DNA from: Pseudomonas sp. HS6
Lineage (GTDB): Bacteria; Pseudomonadota; Gammaproteobacteria; Pseudomonadales; Pseudomonadaceae
Direction of reading: 5' to 3'
NCBI RefSeq assembly: GCF_023375815.1
Contig: NZ_CP067412.1
Location: 6,386,001-6,450,000 of the forward strand
Length of the DNA stretch: 64,000 nucleotides
Numbering within the stretch: position 1 is the first letter of the stretch; the number at the start of each line of letters is the position of its first letter. Of the stretch, positions 51,091 through 59,541 are shown in pieces. The notes below the pieces were generated by a model, which was not told where the DNA came from, did not search any database, and saw only the letters and a program-made list of their open reading frames with translations. A program made the translations under genes and the position numbers.

Positions 51091-51376
51091 GCCCTCACCC
51101 TAACCCTCCCGAAACGTCGGACCGCCCGGAGGGAGAGGGGACTGACCGGGGGATGCTTCAGAGGTCCACCGACCTGAAAGAACTTGGCTGAATCCAGAAT
51201 TCACTCGGCTCAAGTGCTTTGGCGGAATCCGAATTGACTTGGTTCAGGTGCTTTGGCCTCGGCTCAGGTGCTTTTGCAAAACCATAGTCGACTCGGTCAT
51301 TCAGGTCGATGTATGACGTAAGACACCTCGGTCGGCTCCCTCGCCCCTCTGGGGAGAGGGCTGGGGAGAGGGGGGG
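51091..51376. repeat. Mosaic intergenic repeat, copy 2
   Basis: It begins gccctcaccctaaccctccc and ends gggctggggagaggggg. It is the inverted counterpart of copy 1 at 38784-38972, with matching end segments (ccctcccgaaacgtcgga and cctcggtcggctccct). The middle differs and contains three related direct repeats around caggtgctttggc / caagtgctttggc. No coding potential. It fills the gap between the nitroreductase and the sensor kinase. Confidence 0.65.
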
Positions 51377-51377
51377 G

Positions 51378-52718
51378 TCAGGGCTGCACCACAATCCCAG
51401 GCTCCAACGGCAACTCAAGACTCGCCACAAACCCACCCTGCGGATGATTCGCCAGCACCAGCGTCCCGCCATGTCGCTCCGCAGCCCGCCGGGCAATTGC
51501 CAATCCCAGGCCATGCCCAGCCGCAGTCTGCCCCGGCGCCCGATAAAACGGCTCACCCAACTGGCTCAAATGCTCCGCCTGCACCCCCGGCCCATGGTCG
51601 CGCACGCTGACCACGATCCGCTCGCCCTGACGTGAAGCCTGCATTTCAATCGACTGCCCCACCGGGTTGAAGCGCTGGGCATTGCGCAGCAGGTTGTCCA
51701 CGGCGCGCTCGATCATGGTTGGCCATCCGGTCATTTTGAGCTGCGGCTCGGCTTCCAGGCGCACGGTCTGCTCGGGCGAGCCGAGTTGCGCGTCCTTTTG
51801 CAGAGTACCCAGCAGGGCATTCAAGTCCACGGCTTCGGCGCTGGCGTTGTCGGCATCGACCCGTGCCAGCACCAGAATTTCGCTGATCAGCGCTTCCAGC
51901 CGATCGCACTCGCGGGTCAGGCGTGGCCAGAGTTTTTCCCGTTCTTCCGGGCTCGCCCGTTCGGCCAATGCCAGCGCGATGCGTAGCCGTGCCAGCGGTG
52001 AACGCAACTCGTGGGACACGTCGCGCAGCAACTGGCGCTGACTGCCAATCAGGCTTTGCAGGCGTGCGCCCATGCGGTTGAAGTCGTTGGCCAGTACGCC
52101 GAACTCATCGCGGCGGTTGGCGAGTTTCGCCAGGCTGTTCTGCTGGTAGGTGGTCTGCCCCAGATCGTGCACCGCGCCGCGCAAACGGCTGAGCGGGCGG
52201 GTGATGGAGAAGGTCACCAGCAGGCTGAACAGGGTCAGCACCACCAATGCGATCCCCAGGGCGCTCAATGGCCAGAGCAGGCTTTCGCGGTGCCAGGCGT
52301 CGAGTTCCGGGTGCGGAATGCGGTAGATGAAGAGGTAGGTGTCGCCGCTTTTTTCGCTGGTGAATTCATCGGTCAGACGTCGCCATGGCAGGCGTCGGTC
52401 GTCGTTGTTCTGCCGTGCTTCGAAGGCGGCCGCGCGACGGGGGAAGGTGCCGCGCACCACCGGGTCGCCGCTCTCGTTCAGCACTTGCACGTCGATGTGG
52501 TATTGGCGTTTGCGTTGTTCGAGGATGTCCTGGGCAGCGTCTTCGCCCTGGGCTTCGTAGGTCTGCGTCCAGTCGGCGGCCAGGGTGTTGAGGCCCGGAT
52601 GGCGGCTGAGGATCCACGCGTCCTGGTTGAGCATGTGCCCCAGCAGAATGGAAAGCCCTGCAACCAGAGCGATGGCCAGCCAGAAGCTTGCGAGAATACG
52701 CCAGAACAATGAACGCAC
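51378..52718 (-). CDS. CpxA/CpxS-like sensor histidine kinase
   Basis: A 446-aa inner-membrane kinase. Two membrane helices (about 8-27 and 148-170) enclose a periplasmic domain of about 120 aa. A HAMP domain follows (to about 225), then the phospho-acceptor His236 in DVSHELRSPLARLR, and an ATP-binding domain with the N box DNLLRNAQRFNP, G1 VRDHGPGV and G2 GHGLGLAIARR. It is the last gene of a set that also contains the regulator and a CpxP-like protein on the same strand, but a terminator and a REP pair separate it from them. It probably senses envelope stress. Confidence 0.9.
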   Translation of the reverse strand: MRSLFWRILASFWLAIALVAGLSILLGHMLNQDAWILSRHPGLNTLAADWTQTYEAQGEDAAQDILEQRKRQYHIDVQVLNESGDPVVRGTFPRRAAAFEARQNNDDRRLPWRRLTDEFTSEKSGDTYLFIYRIPHPELDAWHRESLLWPLSALGIALVVLTLFSLLVTFSITRPLSRLRGAVHDLGQTTYQQNSLAKLANRRDEFGVLANDFNRMGARLQSLIGSQRQLLRDVSHELRSPLARLRIALALAERASPEEREKLWPRLTRECDRLEALISEILVLARVDADNASAEAVDLNALLGTLQKDAQLGSPEQTVRLEAEPQLKMTGWPTMIERAVDNLLRNAQRFNPVGQSIEMQASRQGERIVVSVRDHGPGVQAEHLSQLGEPFYRAPGQTAAGHGLGLAIARRAAERHGGTLVLANHPQGGFVASLELPLEPGIVVQP

Positions 52719-52746
52719 AATGATTCCTCAGAACAATCGCAAATCC

Positions 52747-52836
52747 CTGTGGGAGCGAGCTTGCTCGCGATAGCGCAGTGTCAGACAGATCAGTCTTGTC
52801 TGATACACCGCTATCGCGAGCAAGCTCGCTCCCACA
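52747..52836. repeat. REP pair (BIME-like)
   Basis: CTGTGGGAGCGAGCTTGCTC at 52747 is inverted at the right (gagcaagctcgctcccaca). TATCGCGAG units lie inside and an additional small palindrome (cagacagatcagtcttgtctg) is at the centre. It lies between the kinase and the CpxP-like gene. Confidence 0.9.
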
Positions 52837-52847
52837 TTGGATTGGGT

Positions 52848-52880
52848 AAAAAAAGACCCGACGGCGTGAACCGTCGGGTC
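52848..52880 (-). terminator. Terminator after the CpxP-like gene
   Basis: A perfect 10-bp stem GACCCGACGG / CCGTCGGGTC has a 6-nt loop. In the minus direction a run of seven Us follows. Confidence 0.9.
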
Positions 52881-52886
52881 ATTACA

Positions 52887-53336
52887 TTATTGCGCCTTTT
52901 GCGGCTGTTGCGCTTTCCAGGCCTTGAATTCAGCCCATTCGGCGCGACGCTCGGCCTGTTTCTTCTGGATTTCGTCGAATTTCTTCTGTTGATCCGGTTT
53001 CAGCGCGGCGCGGACATCGGATTCGGCTTTCTTGTGGTTGGCCGCCATCTCGTCCTTCATGGCTTTCTGGTCGGCTGGCGAGAGTTTCTCCAGGTATTTC
53101 TCGACCGTCTGCTTACGCTCGTGCATCTGCTCGCCCATGATCTTGCGGATCTGCTCGCGCTGTTCGCGGGACAGGTCCAGCTGGCTGTACGGGCCTTTGC
53201 CGTGCATGCCGTGCATCTGACCGCCGTGGCGCCAGCCACCGTCCGGCCCACCCATCGGGCCACCATCCTGCGGCACGGCCATGGCGACGGTTGGCAGAGC
53301 GGCAGCGAACATCAGAGCGATAAGAGTCTTGCGCAT
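52887..53336 (-). CDS. Spy/CpxP-family periplasmic protein
   Basis: A 149-aa exported protein. Signal peptide MRKTLIALMFAAALPTVAMA; then a His/Gly/Met-rich start (GGWRHGGQMHGMHG) that may bind metal. Two LTxxQ-like motifs are visible as LSREQREQIRKI and LKPDQQKKFDEI, the hallmark of CpxP/Spy chaperones. Between them is a long amphipathic helix. In Cpx systems such a protein binds the sensor kinase and is induced by envelope stress. It lies between its presumed regulator and kinase genes. AAGGAG precedes the ATG. Confidence 0.92.
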   Translation of the reverse strand: MRKTLIALMFAAALPTVAMAVPQDGGPMGGPDGGWRHGGQMHGMHGKGPYSQLDLSREQREQIRKIMGEQMHERKQTVEKYLEKLSPADQKAMKDEMAANHKKAESDVRAALKPDQQKKFDEIQKKQAERRAEWAEFKAWKAQQPQKAQ

Positions 53337-53478
53337 GGTGTATCTCCTTGTCTCGTTCCCGGTACGTTCCGGATGAGTTCAGATTACGGAGATCAAGGTC
53401 AGCGGCGGTCAGCGCTGCGTAAAGCTTGGGTAAAGACGCTTTGTCATCAAACTGACAAAGCGTCCGCTTGCGAGGGAT

Positions 53479-54156
53479 TCAGAGGCTGTAATAGTAGCCA
53501 CGGCTGCGCAGGGCGACGATGCGCGGGCGGCCGTCGGCGTGGGGGCCGATCTTCTTGCGCAGGTTGCTGACGTGCATGTCCAGGCTGCGGTCGTACAGGG
53601 TCAGCTTGCGGCCGAGGGCGATCTGCGCCAGTTCCTGTTTGTCCAGCGGCTCGCCCGGCTGCTTGAGCAGGGCTTCGAGCAGGCGGCTTTCGGAAACGGT
53701 GAGGGTGAATTCCTTTTCGTCGATACTGACCACGCCACGTACCGGGCTGAAACTCAAATCACCCAACTCAAGTTGGGTCGAGACGGCGGCCGGGTGACTG
53801 CGGCGCAAAACGGCGCGCAGGCGCGCGGTGAGCTCACGCGGGTCGCACGGTTTGGCCAGATAATCGTCGGCGCCCAGTTCCAGGCCGAGGATGCGATCCA
53901 GCGGCTCGCCGCGTGCAGAGAGCATCAGCACCGGCAGGTCGGGGTGGTCGTTGCGCAGTTGCTTGAGCAGTTCCAGACCGCTGCCATCAGGCAGCATCAC
54001 GTCGAGCACTACGGCGGCGGGTGCGGTTTCGGCCAATGCCTTGCGGGCGCTCTGGCCGTCGTGGCAAGCACGGACCTGAAAGCCTTCCTGGCTCAGCCAA
54101 CTGCTCAGGAGCTCACACAGCTCCTCGTCATCATCAATCAGTAACAGCTCGCTCAT
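53479..54156 (-). CDS. CpxR-like OmpR-family response regulator
   Basis: A 225-aa response regulator. The receiver has acidic residues in LLIDDDEEL, the phosphorylated Asp52 in VVLDVMLPDGSG, and the Lys of YLAKPCDP. A linker leads to the winged-helix trans_reg_C domain ending SLDMHVSNLRKKIG and RSRGYYYSL. It heads the Cpx-like set, 140 bp upstream of the Spy/CpxP gene. The partner kinase is presumably the gene at 51378-52718. The gap may hold an autoregulated promoter, but I see no clear operator. Confidence 0.92.
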   Translation of the reverse strand: MSELLLIDDDEELCELLSSWLSQEGFQVRACHDGQSARKALAETAPAAVVLDVMLPDGSGLELLKQLRNDHPDLPVLMLSARGEPLDRILGLELGADDYLAKPCDPRELTARLRAVLRRSHPAAVSTQLELGDLSFSPVRGVVSIDEKEFTLTVSESRLLEALLKQPGEPLDKQELAQIALGRKLTLYDRSLDMHVSNLRKKIGPHADGRPRIVALRSRGYYYSL

Positions 54157-54163
54157 GACTCAC

Positions 54164-54574
54164 TCAATTTAGCCATTGTCGACGTTTTCGACTTGCACCA
54201 CTGGCAAAGATACCGCAGAGCAGGGCCAATAGCGCTACCCCGGCACCGGTGACGAACCATTGCTGCTGTTCGGTCAGCAGGCGCGGCAGCGGGCTGGCCT
54301 GGGCTTCCTTGAGTTGCAGCTTCAGGCGCTGGTTCTCTTGGCGCAACCGGGCAAGCTGGGCGCTTTCGCGGGTGTTGTCGGCATCTTGCAGTTGTTTGCT
54401 CAGTTCTTCCCGCTGCTGCTCGCTGGCCTTCAGGCGCTGCTGCAACTCGGTGATCTGGCTGCCGGCGCTCAACGAAAGCGGCGTGGAGTTGCCGCTTTCG
54501 GTGGTTTCTACACCATGGGCGGGCGCCACGATCGACAACGTGACCAACATCAGACACAACGGACCCTTGCGCAT
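54164..54574 (-). CDS. Secreted coiled-coil protein with C-terminal membrane anchor
   Basis: A 136-aa protein. Signal peptide MRKGPLCLMLVTLSIVAPAHG is followed by a coiled coil (about 45-95; ITELQQRLKASEQQREELSK) and a C-terminal membrane helix (WFVTGAGVALLALLCGIFAS) before the basic end SRKRRQWLN. The plan is that of YgiM/TIGR04211-type proteins without the SH3 domain. Databases sometimes mislabel such proteins as translation initiation factor, from memory; nothing here supports that. GGAG precedes the ATG at 54574. The stop lies 8 bp before the Cpx-like regulator gene, so co-transcription is likely. Confidence 0.75.
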   Translation of the reverse strand: MRKGPLCLMLVTLSIVAPAHGVETTESGNSTPLSLSAGSQITELQQRLKASEQQREELSKQLQDADNTRESAQLARLRQENQRLKLQLKEAQASPLPRLLTEQQQWFVTGAGVALLALLCGIFASGASRKRRQWLN

Positions 54575-54695
54575 CGCGACTCCTGTTACCAAATGGATAT
54601 TGGGCAGGTTGTCGGCCGGCAAACGAGAATAATGAGCGATTGAGAACGCGATGAACCGACAAGGTTCATCGCGTGGGGACACGGGCGGGGGAAAG

Positions 54696-54995
54696 TTACG
54701 GCAGGACTTGCTTGAACGGCTTCACGACAACATTGGCGTAGACGCCGGCGGCGATATACGGATCGGCATCGGCCCAGGCTTGCGCAGCGCTCAGGGAGTC
54801 GAATTCGGCGACGATCAGGCTGCCGGTGAAACCCGCAGCGCCCGGATCATTGCTGTCGACGGCCGGGTGCGGGCCGGCCAGGACGATGCGGCCTTCGCCC
54901 TTGAGCACTTGCAGGCGTTCAAGGTGGGCCGGGCGGGCGGCGAGGCGCGCGTCCAGGGAGTTGGCGACGTCGGTGGCAATGATTGCGTAGAGCAT
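54696..54995 (-). CDS. yciI: YciI family protein
   Basis: A 99-aa ferredoxin-fold protein with the family core [20 protein letters not shown], a conserved Gly-Pro-His (AGPHPAVDS) and a C-terminal [16 protein letters not shown] with the Asp-Pro-Tyr motif. Members are small putative dehydratase/chlorohydrolase-like proteins of unknown substrate. It starts 1 nt after the yciB stop, so the two form one unit, as in many proteobacteria. Confidence 0.92.
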   Translation of the reverse strand: MLYAIIATDVANSLDARLAARPAHLERLQVLKGEGRIVLAGPHPAVDSNDPGAAGFTGSLIVAEFDSLSAAQAWADADPYIAAGVYANVVVKPFKQVLP

Positions 54996-54996
54996 G

Positions 54997-55593
54997 TCAG
55001 TCCTCGGTTTTTGGTGTTGTGGTATCGGCGTCGTGCAGGTGACGGGACAGGTAGATGCCCTGAGCGACCAGGAACAGCACGGTCAAGCCCAGGCTGCCGA
55101 ACACCTTGAAGTCCACCCAGAAGTCCTGGAAGGTGAACGCGACGAACAGGTTGGCGGCGCCGCAGAACAGGAAGAAGCCGATCCAGGCGATGTTCAGGCG
55201 CGTCCAGACCGGGTCCGGCAATGTCAGCGCGTGGCCCATGATGCGTTTGATCAGCAGGCGGTCACCGATGAAGTGGCTACCGATGAAGGCCAGGGCGAAC
55301 ATCCAGTTGACCACCGGGGCTTTCCATTTCAGGAAGGTCTCGCTGTGGAAGGCCAGGGTCAGGCTGCCGAACACGAGGCAGGCAATCAGGGTCAGCCACT
55401 GGCTCTTTTCCAGCTTGCGCTGCTTGATGAAGAGCGCGCCATAGACCACCAGGGAGCTGATGATCAGCACGGCGGTGGCGCTGTAAATGCCGCCAACCGT
55501 CAACTCATGACCGGCGACGTCGACGGTGCGTGGATCGAGTTTGTAGACGATGAAGAACAGCAGAAGCGGGATGAAATCGATGAATTGTTTCAC
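54997..55593 (-). CDS. yciB: Inner-membrane septation protein YciB (IspZ/IspA family)
   Basis: A 198-aa protein with five to six membrane helices. The start is taken as GTG at 55593, which gives the family beginning [19 protein letters not shown]. Other family lines are [20 protein letters not shown] and [20 protein letters not shown]. YciB affects cell-envelope integrity and septation in enterics. A longer frame from 55632 has no support. It is directly followed by yciI. Confidence 0.92.
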   Translation of the reverse strand: MKQFIDFIPLLLFFIVYKLDPRTVDVAGHELTVGGIYSATAVLIISSLVVYGALFIKQRKLEKSQWLTLIACLVFGSLTLAFHSETFLKWKAPVVNWMFALAFIGSHFIGDRLLIKRIMGHALTLPDPVWTRLNIAWIGFFLFCGAANLFVAFTFQDFWVDFKVFGSLGLTVLFLVAQGIYLSRHLHDADTTTPKTED

Positions 55594-55680
55594 AGTGAGA
55601 GCCAGAAGCTGGATGTGGCGGCATAATAACAAACATATGGGCGCGCGATAGCGCCAGCTGATTTGAGGTTACACATCCCC

Positions 55681-56544
55681 GTGAATGTTGATTTGCACTG
55701 CCACAGCACGGCCTCCGATGGCGCCCTGGCGCCTGCGGCACTGGTTGCGCGTGCGTTCGAGAACGGCGTGCGAGTCCTGGCCCTGACCGATCACGATACC
55801 CTTGAAGGCCTGGCTGAAGCGCGTATCGCGGCCACCGAACTGGGGATGCAACTGGTCAACGGCGTCGAACTGTCCTGCACCTGGGGCGGCGCGACCATTC
55901 ATGTGCTGGGCTACGGTTTCGACGTCAATGCCGCACCGTTGGTCGAGGCGATTGCCAAGCTGCACGATGGCCGCTGGCTACGGTCTGAAGAAATAAGCCG
56001 CAAGCTCGCCCTCAAGGGCATGCCGAATGCGCTCGACGGCGCGCGGCAGATCCAGCAGGAACTGGGCGACAGCGGCAACGCGCCGGCCCGTCCGCATTTC
56101 GCCGACTGGATGGTGCGTGAAGGTTTTGTAAAGGATCGCGCCGAGGCATTCCGCAAATGGCTCGGCGCCGGCAAGCTGGGGGACGTCAAGCAACACTGGC
56201 CGACCCTCGAAGACACCGTCGGCACGCTGCGCGCCGCCGGGGCGTGGGTCAGTCTGGCGCATCCCTGGCACTACGATTTCACGCGCAGCAAGCGCCGAAA
56301 GCTGATTGCCGACTATATTCAAGCGGGCGGGCATGCGATCGAAGTGGTCAACGGTCATCAGCCTGCGGAACAGGTGGGCAGCCTCGCAATCCTTGCCCGT
56401 GAATTCGGTCTGCTGGTCAGCGCCGGCAGTGATTTCCATGGCCCTGGTGGCTGGTCCGAGATCGGCCAGTACCGGCCGGTGCCGGAGGACCTTCCACCCC
56501 TGTGGTGTCGGTTCAAACATGACACAGTTATTGCCGCCGTCTGA
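55681..56544 (+). CDS. rnm: PHP-domain 5' nuclease/phosphatase (RNase AM, YciV/TrpH family)
   Basis: A 287-aa PHP-family enzyme. Metal ligands are in VDLHCHSTASDG (HxH at 6 and 8), LTDHDTL, GVELSC, the HPWHYDF region and GSDFHGP. E. coli RNase AM trims short RNAs and the 5' ends of rRNAs. GTG at 55681 gives the family start; an upstream TTG is in frame but overlaps the only GAGG. It starts a probable operon with yciO (13 bp), scpA and scpB. Confidence 0.9.
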   Translation: MNVDLHCHSTASDGALAPAALVARAFENGVRVLALTDHDTLEGLAEARIAATELGMQLVNGVELSCTWGGATIHVLGYGFDVNAAPLVEAIAKLHDGRWLRSEEISRKLALKGMPNALDGARQIQQELGDSGNAPARPHFADWMVREGFVKDRAEAFRKWLGAGKLGDVKQHWPTLEDTVGTLRAAGAWVSLAHPWHYDFTRSKRRKLIADYIQAGGHAIEVVNGHQPAEQVGSLAILAREFGLLVSAGSDFHGPGGWSEIGQYRPVPEDLPPLWCRFKHDTVIAAV

Positions 56545-56557
56545 ACAGGTAGAGAAT

Positions 56558-57187
56558 GTGAGTCAATTTTTCCAGATCCATCCGGAAAACCCGCAAGCGC
56601 GCCTGATCAAACAGGCCGTGGAGATCATCCGCAAGGGCGGGGTGGTGATTTATCCCACGGACTCTTCCTACGCCATCGGTTGCCAGATGGGCGACAAGAC
56701 GGCTGTGGAGCGCGTTCGCCGCTTGCGTCAGCTCGACGATAAGCACAACTTCGCGCTGATTTGCAGTGACCTGTCGCAGTTAGGCTTGTTCGCCAAGATC
56801 GACACCGGCACCTTCCGGATTCTGAAAGCGCATTTGCCGGGGCCTTACACCTTCATTCTCAACGCCACCCGCGAAGTGCCACGGCTGTTGCTGCATCCGA
56901 AGAAACGCACCATCGGCCTTCGCGTGCCGAGTCATCCGATTGCTTTGGCGCTGCTCGCCGAGCTGGGCGAGCCGCTGATGAGCGTGACCCTGATCATGCC
57001 TGGCGATGAAGACCCGCTGAGCGATCCGTACGAAATGCGCCAGTTGCTCGAGCATCAAGTGGACCTGATCATCGACGGCGGTTTCGGCGGCATCAAGGCC
57101 TCCACCGTTATCGACCTGACGGGCGATGATCCGGAAGTGGTCCGCGTCGGTTGCGGCGATCCGGCTCCGTTCATGGTCGAGGCCTGA
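56558..57187 (+). CDS. yciO: YciO, Sua5/YrdC-type protein
   Basis: A 209-aa protein. GTG at 56558 gives VSQFFQIHPENPQARLIKQA, almost the E. coli YciO beginning. The YrdC-fold signatures are GGVVIYPTDSSYAIGC, KHNFALICSDLSQL and LPGPYTFILNATREVPRLL. Relatives make threonylcarbamoyl-AMP for tRNA t6A, but YciO itself is a side branch whose activity is doubtful. AGGTAGAG precedes the start. The stop is immediately followed by the scpA ATG. Confidence 0.93.
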   Translation: MSQFFQIHPENPQARLIKQAVEIIRKGGVVIYPTDSSYAIGCQMGDKTAVERVRRLRQLDDKHNFALICSDLSQLGLFAKIDTGTFRILKAHLPGPYTFILNATREVPRLLLHPKKRTIGLRVPSHPIALALLAELGEPLMSVTLIMPGDEDPLSDPYEMRQLLEHQVDLIIDGGFGGIKASTVIDLTGDDPEVVRVGCGDPAPFMVEA

Positions 57188-58006
57188 ATGTCAGCAGTGG
57201 AAACCGTTGATCCCCAGGCCGGTGCCCAGCAGGAACTGCCGTTTGCCATGGTCTATGGCCAGGCCGTCACGGAAATGCCGCTGGACCTGTACATTCCGCC
57301 GGACGCCCTGGAAGTCTTCCTCGAAGCCTTCGAAGGCCCGCTCGACCTGCTGCTGTACCTGATCCGCAAACAGAACATCAATATCCTCGACATCCCGGTG
57401 GCGGAAATCACCCGCCAGTACATGGGCTATGTCGAGTTGATGCAGTCGGTGCGCCTGGAACTGGCCGCCGAATACCTGGTGATGGCCGCGATGCTGGCCG
57501 AGATCAAGTCGCGGATGCTGTTGCCACGGGCCGAAACCGTCGAAGAAGAAGAGGACGACCCGCGCGCCGAACTGATCCGCCGCCTGCAGGAATACGAACG
57601 CTTCAAGGCGGCTGCCGAAGGCATCGACGGCCTGAGCCGGGTCGGTCGCGACGTGATCGTGCCCAAGCTCGACGCCCCGGAAGCCCGGGCGCGCAAGCTG
57701 CTGCCGGACGTGGCGCTGGAAGAAATATTGATGTCGATGGCTGAAGTGCTGCGCCGTGGCGACATGTTCGAAAGCCATCAGGTCAGCCGCGAGGCACTGT
57801 CCACCCGCGAACGCATGAGCGATGTGCTGGAACGGCTCAAGGGCGGCGGGTTTGTGCCGTTCGTCGAGCTGTTCACCGCCGAAGAAGGCCGGCTCGGTGT
57901 AGTGGTGACCTTCATGGCGATCCTTGAACTGGTCAAGGAATCCTTGGTCGAGCTGGTGCAGAATGAGCCGTTCGCCGCGATCCACGTGCGAGCCCGAGCC
58001 GAATAA
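57188..58006 (+). CDS. scpA: Segregation and condensation protein A
   Basis: A 272-aa kleisin subunit. The N-terminal kleisin helix reads EAFEGPLDLLLYLIRKQNIN, followed by IPVAEITRQYMGYVELM and YLVMAAMLAEIKSRMLLPR. An acidic linker (TVEEEEDDPRAE) precedes the C-terminal winged-helix part (FVPFVELFTAEEGRLGVVVTF). ScpA bridges the Smc heads and binds ScpB dimers in chromosome condensation. The start abuts the yciO stop; scpB follows after 11 bp. Confidence 0.96.
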   Translation: MSAVETVDPQAGAQQELPFAMVYGQAVTEMPLDLYIPPDALEVFLEAFEGPLDLLLYLIRKQNINILDIPVAEITRQYMGYVELMQSVRLELAAEYLVMAAMLAEIKSRMLLPRAETVEEEEDDPRAELIRRLQEYERFKAAAEGIDGLSRVGRDVIVPKLDAPEARARKLLPDVALEEILMSMAEVLRRGDMFESHQVSREALSTRERMSDVLERLKGGGFVPFVELFTAEEGRLGVVVTFMAILELVKESLVELVQNEPFAAIHVRARAE

Positions 58007-58017
58007 CGAGTCCCGAT

Positions 58018-59049
58018 ATGAACCTGAGTGAACCCCGCGAGCTGGCGCCCCTGCTTGAAGCCTTTCTGTTGGCCTCGGGAAAGCCGCAGACCCTTGAACG
58101 CCTGTACGAGCTGTTCGAGGAAGCTGAACGGCCGGAGCCGCCGGTCTTCAAGAAGGCCCTGACCCTGCTCGGAAAGTCCTGCGAGGGGCGGGCGTTCGAG
58201 CTCGTGGAGGTTGCCTCCGGCTATCGCCTGCAAATCCGCGAGAAGTTCGCACCGTGGGTCGGCCGTCTGTGGGAAGAACGCCCTCAGCGTTATTCCCGAG
58301 CCCTGCTGGAAACCATGGCGCTGATCGCCTATCGCCAGCCGATCACTCGCGGCGAGATCGAGGATGTGCGGGGCGTGGCGGTCAACACCAACATCGTCAA
58401 GACGCTGATGGAACGCGAGTGGATCCGCATCGTCGGCTACCGTGACGTGCCGGGCAAACCGGCGATGTTCGCCACCACCAAGCTGTTTCTCGATCACTTC
58501 AACCTCAAGAGCCTCGACGAGCTGCCACCATTGGCCGAGTTGCGCGAGATCGAGCCGGATCCGGTGCTCGACTTCGACGACGCCCCGGTGCCGCCGGGCT
58601 TGCAGGAACTGGCCGATGCCAGTGCCGAACCGGAAGAGCCGAAAGAGGAAACCAGTTTCCACACGCTGCTGCTGGAACTGGACAGCATGGAGGAGGGGAT
58701 CAAGACCGACTTCGACGATTTGCTGCGTGATGTTGCGGATGGCGAGCCGATGCCGTCGGGGTTTGAGTCCGACCTGATTGAACCATCAGTCGATGTCGAG
58801 CCTGAGGCAGAGCCAGAGGACGATTTTGAACCTGAATCAGAATTTGAGCCTGAGTTTGAGCCCGAGCCTGAACCTGAGCAGGAAGACGATGTGCTCGGCG
58901 TGGCTGAAGCCCGGGAAAAACTGCTGGCCGCCGTCGCCCGCCTCGAACAACCCGCACCAGAACCTGAGGAAGAGCTGAGCGAAGAAGAAGCCGAAGCCCG
59001 CGCACTGGCCGAAGCCATCGAAGCCGAACGCCGCGAATTCGAAGATTGA
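58018..59049 (+). CDS. scpB: Segregation and condensation protein B
   Basis: A 343-aa protein. Residues 1 to about 180 are the two winged-helix domains of ScpB (LLEAFLLASGKPQTLERLYE; LETMALIAYRQPITRGEIED; GRRDVPG-like YRDVPGKPAMFATT). The remaining 160 residues are a highly acidic tail with Pro-Glu repeats (EPEAEPEDDFEPESEFEPEF). Most ScpB proteins are about 190-280 aa, so the tail is long but occurs in Pseudomonas. It is coupled with scpA and should act with Smc. Confidence 0.95.
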   Translation: MNLSEPRELAPLLEAFLLASGKPQTLERLYELFEEAERPEPPVFKKALTLLGKSCEGRAFELVEVASGYRLQIREKFAPWVGRLWEERPQRYSRALLETMALIAYRQPITRGEIEDVRGVAVNTNIVKTLMEREWIRIVGYRDVPGKPAMFATTKLFLDHFNLKSLDELPPLAELREIEPDPVLDFDDAPVPPGLQELADASAEPEEPKEETSFHTLLLELDSMEEGIKTDFDDLLRDVADGEPMPSGFESDLIEPSVDVEPEAEPEDDFEPESEFEPEFEPEPEPEQEDDVLGVAEAREKLLAAVARLEQPAPEPEEELSEEEAEARALAEAIEAERREFED

Positions 59050-59076
59050 GCTCAATGTTCCTGTTACCGAAGCACC

Positions 59077-59168
59077 CTGTGGGAGCGGGCTTGCCCGCGA
59101 AGGCGCCCGAGCAGTCAAAGATGATGTTGAATGTACCGGCCTCATCGCGGGCAAGCCCGCACCCACAG
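59077..59168. repeat. REP pair (BIME-like)
   Basis: CCTGTGGGAGCGGGCTTGCC at 59077 is mirrored by ggcaagcccgcacccacagg at the right end, about 50 bp apart. It lies between scpB and the DUF1289 gene. Confidence 0.9.
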
Positions 59169-59194
59169 GTTTATGTGCTGTTCTGGAGTATTTG

Positions 59195-59386
59195 ATGAGC
59201 GCGACCAAAGACCCTTGCATCACTCTCTGCAAGTTCAATGACGACATCTGCCTCGGCTGTGGTCGCAGCAAGCGCGAGATCAGGGCCTGGAAGAAGCTCG
59301 ACAAGGACGACAAGCGCACGGTGCTGGCCGAAGCCGCGTTGCGCCTGATCAAACTGGGTGCCACCGGTCGGCGGAAAAAGAAATAA
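59195..59386 (+). CDS. DUF1289 family cysteine-rich protein
   Basis: A 63-aa protein starting MSATKDPCITLCKFNDDIC. Cys8, Cys12, Cys19 and Cys22 form the CxxxC...CxGCGR pattern of DUF1289, probably a metal-binding site. The end is strongly basic (TGRRKKK). GGAG precedes the ATG. The gene stands between scpB and rluB, as is common in this genus. Function unknown. Confidence 0.9.
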   Translation: MSATKDPCITLCKFNDDICLGCGRSKREIRAWKKLDKDDKRTVLAEAALRLIKLGATGRRKKK

Positions 59387-59541
59387 CCTTGTCCTGATCG
59401 ACTAGTCTCTGATGCGCGAACCAACACATCCGCGTATGATTCGCGACCCTTCGGCGATCCCTTCGCCCGAAAACCCAGATTTCAACGCTTCGGCAGGCTC
59501 AATCCTGAGCCGCTGAACAGACCACACCGGGAGGTGCCCAG

